Positions 5,576 to 7,327 of a stretch of 7,327 bases of DNA are shown in pieces. This DNA is from Oscillospiraceae bacterium. Its GTDB lineage: Bacteria > Bacillota > Clostridia > Oscillospirales > Ruminococcaceae. Where the stretch lies: contig CAAGDT010000200.1 of NCBI GenBank assembly GCA_900768675.1, positions 1 to 7,327 on the forward strand, in the 5' to 3' direction. The translations under genes and the position numbers were made by a program. Every line of letters begins with the position of its first letter. Within the stretch, counting starts at the first letter, position 1. Below the pieces are notes generated by a model that had not been told where the DNA came from, made no database searches, and was given only the letters and a program-made list of their open reading frames with translations.

Positions 5576-6320
5576 GGTATCACACCTTTGTATTTCTTTC
5601 GGCGGCTTAAAGGCTGTAAACGACCTTAATATGACGATTGAAAAGGGTCAGCTTTACGGTCTTATCGGCCCTAACGGCGCAGGAAAAACCACCGCCTTCA
5701 ACCTGCTCACCGGCGTTTACAAGGCAGACAGCGGCTCTGTAATTCTTGACGGCAAGAACATTACGGGCAAGAACACTATTGAGATAAACAAGGCGGGAAT
5801 TGCCCGTACCTTCCAGAATATCCGTCTTTTCAAGGCGCTTTCCGTTATCGACAACGTTAAGGTAGGTCTGCACAATCAGATGGGCTACACCACCTTTGAG
5901 GGAATTTTCAGACTGCCCCGTTATTTCAAGGTGGAAAAGCAGATGAAGGAAAAGGCGATGGAGCTGCTTACGGTTATGGGGCTTGACAAGGAGGCTGACG
6001 TTATTGCAGCCAACCTGCCATACGGAAAGCAGAGAAAGCTTGAAATTGCAAGAGCACTTGCAACCTCTCCGAAGCTGCTGCTTTTGGACGAGCCTGCTGC
6101 CGGAATGAACCCCAACGAGACCGAGGAGCTTATGGAAACCATACGCTTTGTACGGGACAAATTCGATATGACAATTCTGCTGATTGAGCATGATATGCGG
6201 CTTGTTGGCGGTATCTGCGAGGAAATAACCGTTCTTAACTTCGGGCAGGTGCTTGCTCAGGGCAAGACCTCCGAGGTACTTAACGACCCGAGAGTAATTA
6301 CCGCATATCTGGGCGAATAA
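5562..6320 (+). CDS. livG: branched-chain amino acid ABC transporter ATP-binding protein LivG
   Basis: This 252-residue cytoplasmic ATPase is one of the two nucleotide-binding subunits of the Liv importer. The Walker A motif is GPNGAGKTT (36-44), and the Q-loop is Gln85 in RTFQN. The ABC signature is LPYGKQRKLEIARAL (152-166), the LPYG variant usual in LivG in place of LSGGQ. The Walker B motif is LLLLDEP (172-178) with catalytic Glu177, and the switch His is His210 in LIEHD. The C-terminal extension after about 235 ends in ITAYLGE, typical of this subfamily. AAGGAGG at 5546-5552 stands nine bases before the ATG at 5562. A second ATG at 5568 is spaced too far (15 bases), so the first is preferred. 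The start lies inside the end of livM. Confidence 0.95.
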   Translation: MNMLEVSHLCISFGGLKAVNDLNMTIEKGQLYGLIGPNGAGKTTAFNLLTGVYKADSGSVILDGKNITGKNTIEINKAGIARTFQNIRLFKALSVIDNVKVGLHNQMGYTTFEGIFRLPRYFKVEKQMKEKAMELLTVMGLDKEADVIAANLPYGKQRKLEIARALATSPKLLLLDEPAAGMNPNETEELMETIRFVRDKFDMTILLIEHDMRLVGGICEEITVLNFGQVLAQGKTSEVLNDPRVITAYLGE

Positions 6321-6351
6321 TATTCCTCAGCAGGAAAGGAATGAACAAAGT

Positions 6352-7062
6352 ATGTCAATGCTTGAAATAAAGGACCTTGAAGTAAACTACGGAATGATTA
6401 AGGCAATCAAGGGAGTTTCCTTTCAGGTCGAGCAGGGCGAGGTTATCGCTCTTATCGGCGCAAACGGCGCAGGCAAAACCACAATTCTTCACACCATAAC
6501 GGGACTTATTCCCGCCAAGCACGGAAGCATTGTTTTCAACGGCAAGGAGCTGACAAAGACTCCTGCCCACAAGATAGTCTCAATGGGTATGGCGCACGTT
6601 CCCGAGGGACGCCGTGTTTTCCAGCAGCTTACGGTTTACGAAAATCTGATTATGGGTGCATACACGAGGAAGGACAAGGCGGAAATTGCCGAGTCCCTTG
6701 CCAACGTTTACAAGCGCTTCCCCCGTCTTGAGGAGCGCAAGAACCAGATTGGCGGTACTCTTTCCGGGGGCGAGCAGCAGATGCTTGCTATGGGCAGGGC
6801 GCTTATGAGCAAGCCCTCGATTATACTTATGGACGAGCCTTCAATGGGTCTTTCGCCCCTGTATGTCAATGAGATTTTCGACATTATCGGCGAAATCAGT
6901 CGTGGCGGCACTACCGTTCTTCTCGTAGAGCAGAACGCAAAGAAGGCGCTGTCAATAGCAGACCGTGCCTACGTCCTCGAAACAGGCACAATCAAGCTTT
7001 CCGGCAAAGCCTCCGACCTTATCAACGACGACAACATCAAAAAAGCTTACCTCGGCGAATAA
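6352..7062 (+). CDS. livF: branched-chain amino acid ABC transporter ATP-binding protein LivF
   Basis: This 236-residue ATPase subunit pairs with LivG, and its length is almost the same as E. coli LivF. Walker A is GANGAGKTT (36-44). The Q-loop position carries Glu85 in VPEGRRVF (83-90), and the switch position carries Gln194 in LVEQNA; both are the usual LivF variants rather than defects. The signature is LSGGEQQ (137-143), and Walker B is IILMDEP (157-163) with catalytic Glu162. The protein ends KKAYLGE, matching the LivG tail. AAAGGA at 6335-6340 lies 11 bases before the ATG. The gap from livG is 31 bases. It is the last gene of the transporter operon and is followed directly by a terminator hairpin. 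Confidence 0.95.
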   Translation: MSMLEIKDLEVNYGMIKAIKGVSFQVEQGEVIALIGANGAGKTTILHTITGLIPAKHGSIVFNGKELTKTPAHKIVSMGMAHVPEGRRVFQQLTVYENLIMGAYTRKDKAEIAESLANVYKRFPRLEERKNQIGGTLSGGEQQMLAMGRALMSKPSIILMDEPSMGLSPLYVNEIFDIIGEISRGGTTVLLVEQNAKKALSIADRAYVLETGTIKLSGKASDLINDDNIKKAYLGE

Positions 7063-7067
7063 ATTTT

Positions 7068-7092
7068 ACCCCTCTCAGCTTTTGAGAGGGGT
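7068..7092 (+). terminator. terminator hairpin after livF
   Basis: ACCCCTCTCA (7068-7077) pairs perfectly with TGAGAGGGGT (7083-7092) around a five-base loop, starting five bases after the livF stop codon. A short T-rich run precedes it (7064-7067), but TCAGTC follows instead of a T run. It is therefore an imperfect terminator that may rely on the adjoining repeat. It touches copy 2 of the palindromic element. Confidence 0.6.
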
Positions 7093-7093
7093 T

Positions 7094-7198
7094 CAGTCTG
7101 TCGATAAACCGCCACCTGCGTCGTCAGCCCCATAACGGCAGGCACAAAGCCTAACCGTTATGGGGCTTCCTAGCATCTTGCGGCTTCTCGACAGCCTG
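7094..7198 (-). repeat. 105 bp palindromic intergenic element, copy 2 (inverted)
   Basis: This is the better-preserved copy of the element at 35-139, in opposite orientation. The outer arms CTGTCGA (7098-7104) and TCGACAG (7188-7194) are perfect complements, and AA/TT and CCGC/GCGG pairs continue inward with two mismatches. The core AGCCCCATAACGG pairs perfectly with CCGTTATGGGGCT (13 bp), with an inner AGGC/GCCT stem and an ACAAA loop. No reading frame or clear target duplication is seen. It sits between the livF terminator and the end of a probable convergent gene, a place where an insertion would do no harm. Confidence 0.85.
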
Positions 7199-7254
7199 AA
7201 AACTGACTTTTGTGTGGAGATTTTGAGAGAGGAGAGAAGAGAGAAAATGAGCAA

Positions 7255-7271
7255 GGGGGCTGCCCACCCCC
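7255..7271 (-). terminator. possible terminator of the convergent gene
   Basis: Read on the - strand, GGGGG and CCCCC (7267-7271 and 7255-7259) form a five-pair G-C stem with a seven-base loop, only four bases after the stop codon of the putative convergent frame. The sequence after it is pyrimidine-rich (TTGCTCATTTTC) without a pure T run. The call is weak and depends on the neighbouring gene being real. Confidence 0.35.
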
Positions 7272-7274
7272 AAA

Positions 7275-7327
7275 TCAGTTTTTCCTCTTGAGGAGGTATG
7301 CGCCGTCGCGCTTGACCCGTTTGAAGC
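7275..7327 (-). CDS. 3' end of a convergent gene, product unknown (partial)
   Basis: On the - strand one frame reads FKRVKRDGAYLLKRKN and then TGA (stop codon 7275-7277), open to the window edge. The 16 residues are a basic tail with normal-looking codons. A GC-rich hairpin follows the stop at once, as expected for the end of a gene. The fragment is too short to assign to a family, and an open frame of this length can arise by chance. The region 7199-7254 between it and the repeat is purine-rich on the + strand and holds no gene that I can support. Confidence 0.35.
   Translation of the reverse strand, partial: FKRVKRDGAYLLKRKN

Noticed and set aside
5607..6191. 194-residue open frame antisense to livG
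   Set aside because: Same reason: no family resemblance, no ribosome binding site, and complete overlap with a gene whose motifs are all intact.
6016..6981. Altered signature in LivG (LPYGK) and missing Q-loop Gln and switch His in LivF as possible defects
   Set aside because: These substitutions are the normal state of the LivG and LivF subfamilies.
35..7198. Composite transposon formed by the two inverted repeats
   Set aside because: No transposase, integrase or resistance cargo lies between them, no target duplication is seen, and the contents are ordinary core genes.
7247..7291. 14-residue ATG frame behind a purine-rich tract
   Set aside because: The purine tract mimics a ribosome binding site, but the frame is tiny and crosses the terminator and tail of the probable - strand gene.

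Overview
The window is a 7.3 kb chromosomal segment that most likely comes from a Gram-positive clostridial bacterium of the Ruminococcus/Oscillospiraceae type. This rests on strong AAGGA/AAGGAGG ribosome binding sites, moderate GC in the genes with AT-rich gaps, ATG starts, and the character of the proteins. The taxonomic call is inference; no rRNA or other marker is present. All seven complete genes lie on the + strand and none looks broken.

Layout. Positions 35-139 hold a 105 bp palindromic repeat. It is followed by a small hairpin and a two-gene unit: a DUF554 (YdfK/YqgA-type) membrane protein (187-909) and an MscS-family mechanosensitive channel (926-1795), 16 bases apart. The 301-base gap 1796-2096 holds a hairpin after mscS, a terminator-like inverted repeat, an AT-rich stretch with no gene, a promoter with a perfect TTGACA box, and a short leader. 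Next comes a complete branched-chain amino acid (LIV/HAAT) ABC transporter: livK binding lipoprotein (2097-3323), livH and livM permeases (3579-4463, 4505-5575), and livG and livF ATPases (5562-6320, 6352-7062). The 255-base livK-livH gap carries a strong hairpin, a classic rho-independent terminator, and a second structured leader ending near a TATAAT box. A hairpin terminator follows livF. After it, a second copy of the 105 bp repeat (7094-7198) lies in inverted orientation. The last 50 bases probably hold the 3' end of a convergent gene on the - strand with its own small terminator.

How the genes work together. LivK is a lipid-anchored receptor that captures the amino acid outside the membrane and delivers it to the LivH/LivM channel. 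LivG and LivF hydrolyse ATP to drive import. The terminator behind livK, together with livK's distinctive codon use, suggests that the receptor is made in large excess over the membrane components. The DUF554/MscS pair is a separate unit, probably concerned with membrane or osmotic homeostasis.

The protein content is ordinary housekeeping transport. The least explained signal is the pair of inverted 105 bp palindromic elements bracketing the segment. Most of the stem differences between the copies keep RNA pairing in one orientation. No new multi-gene system is evident.
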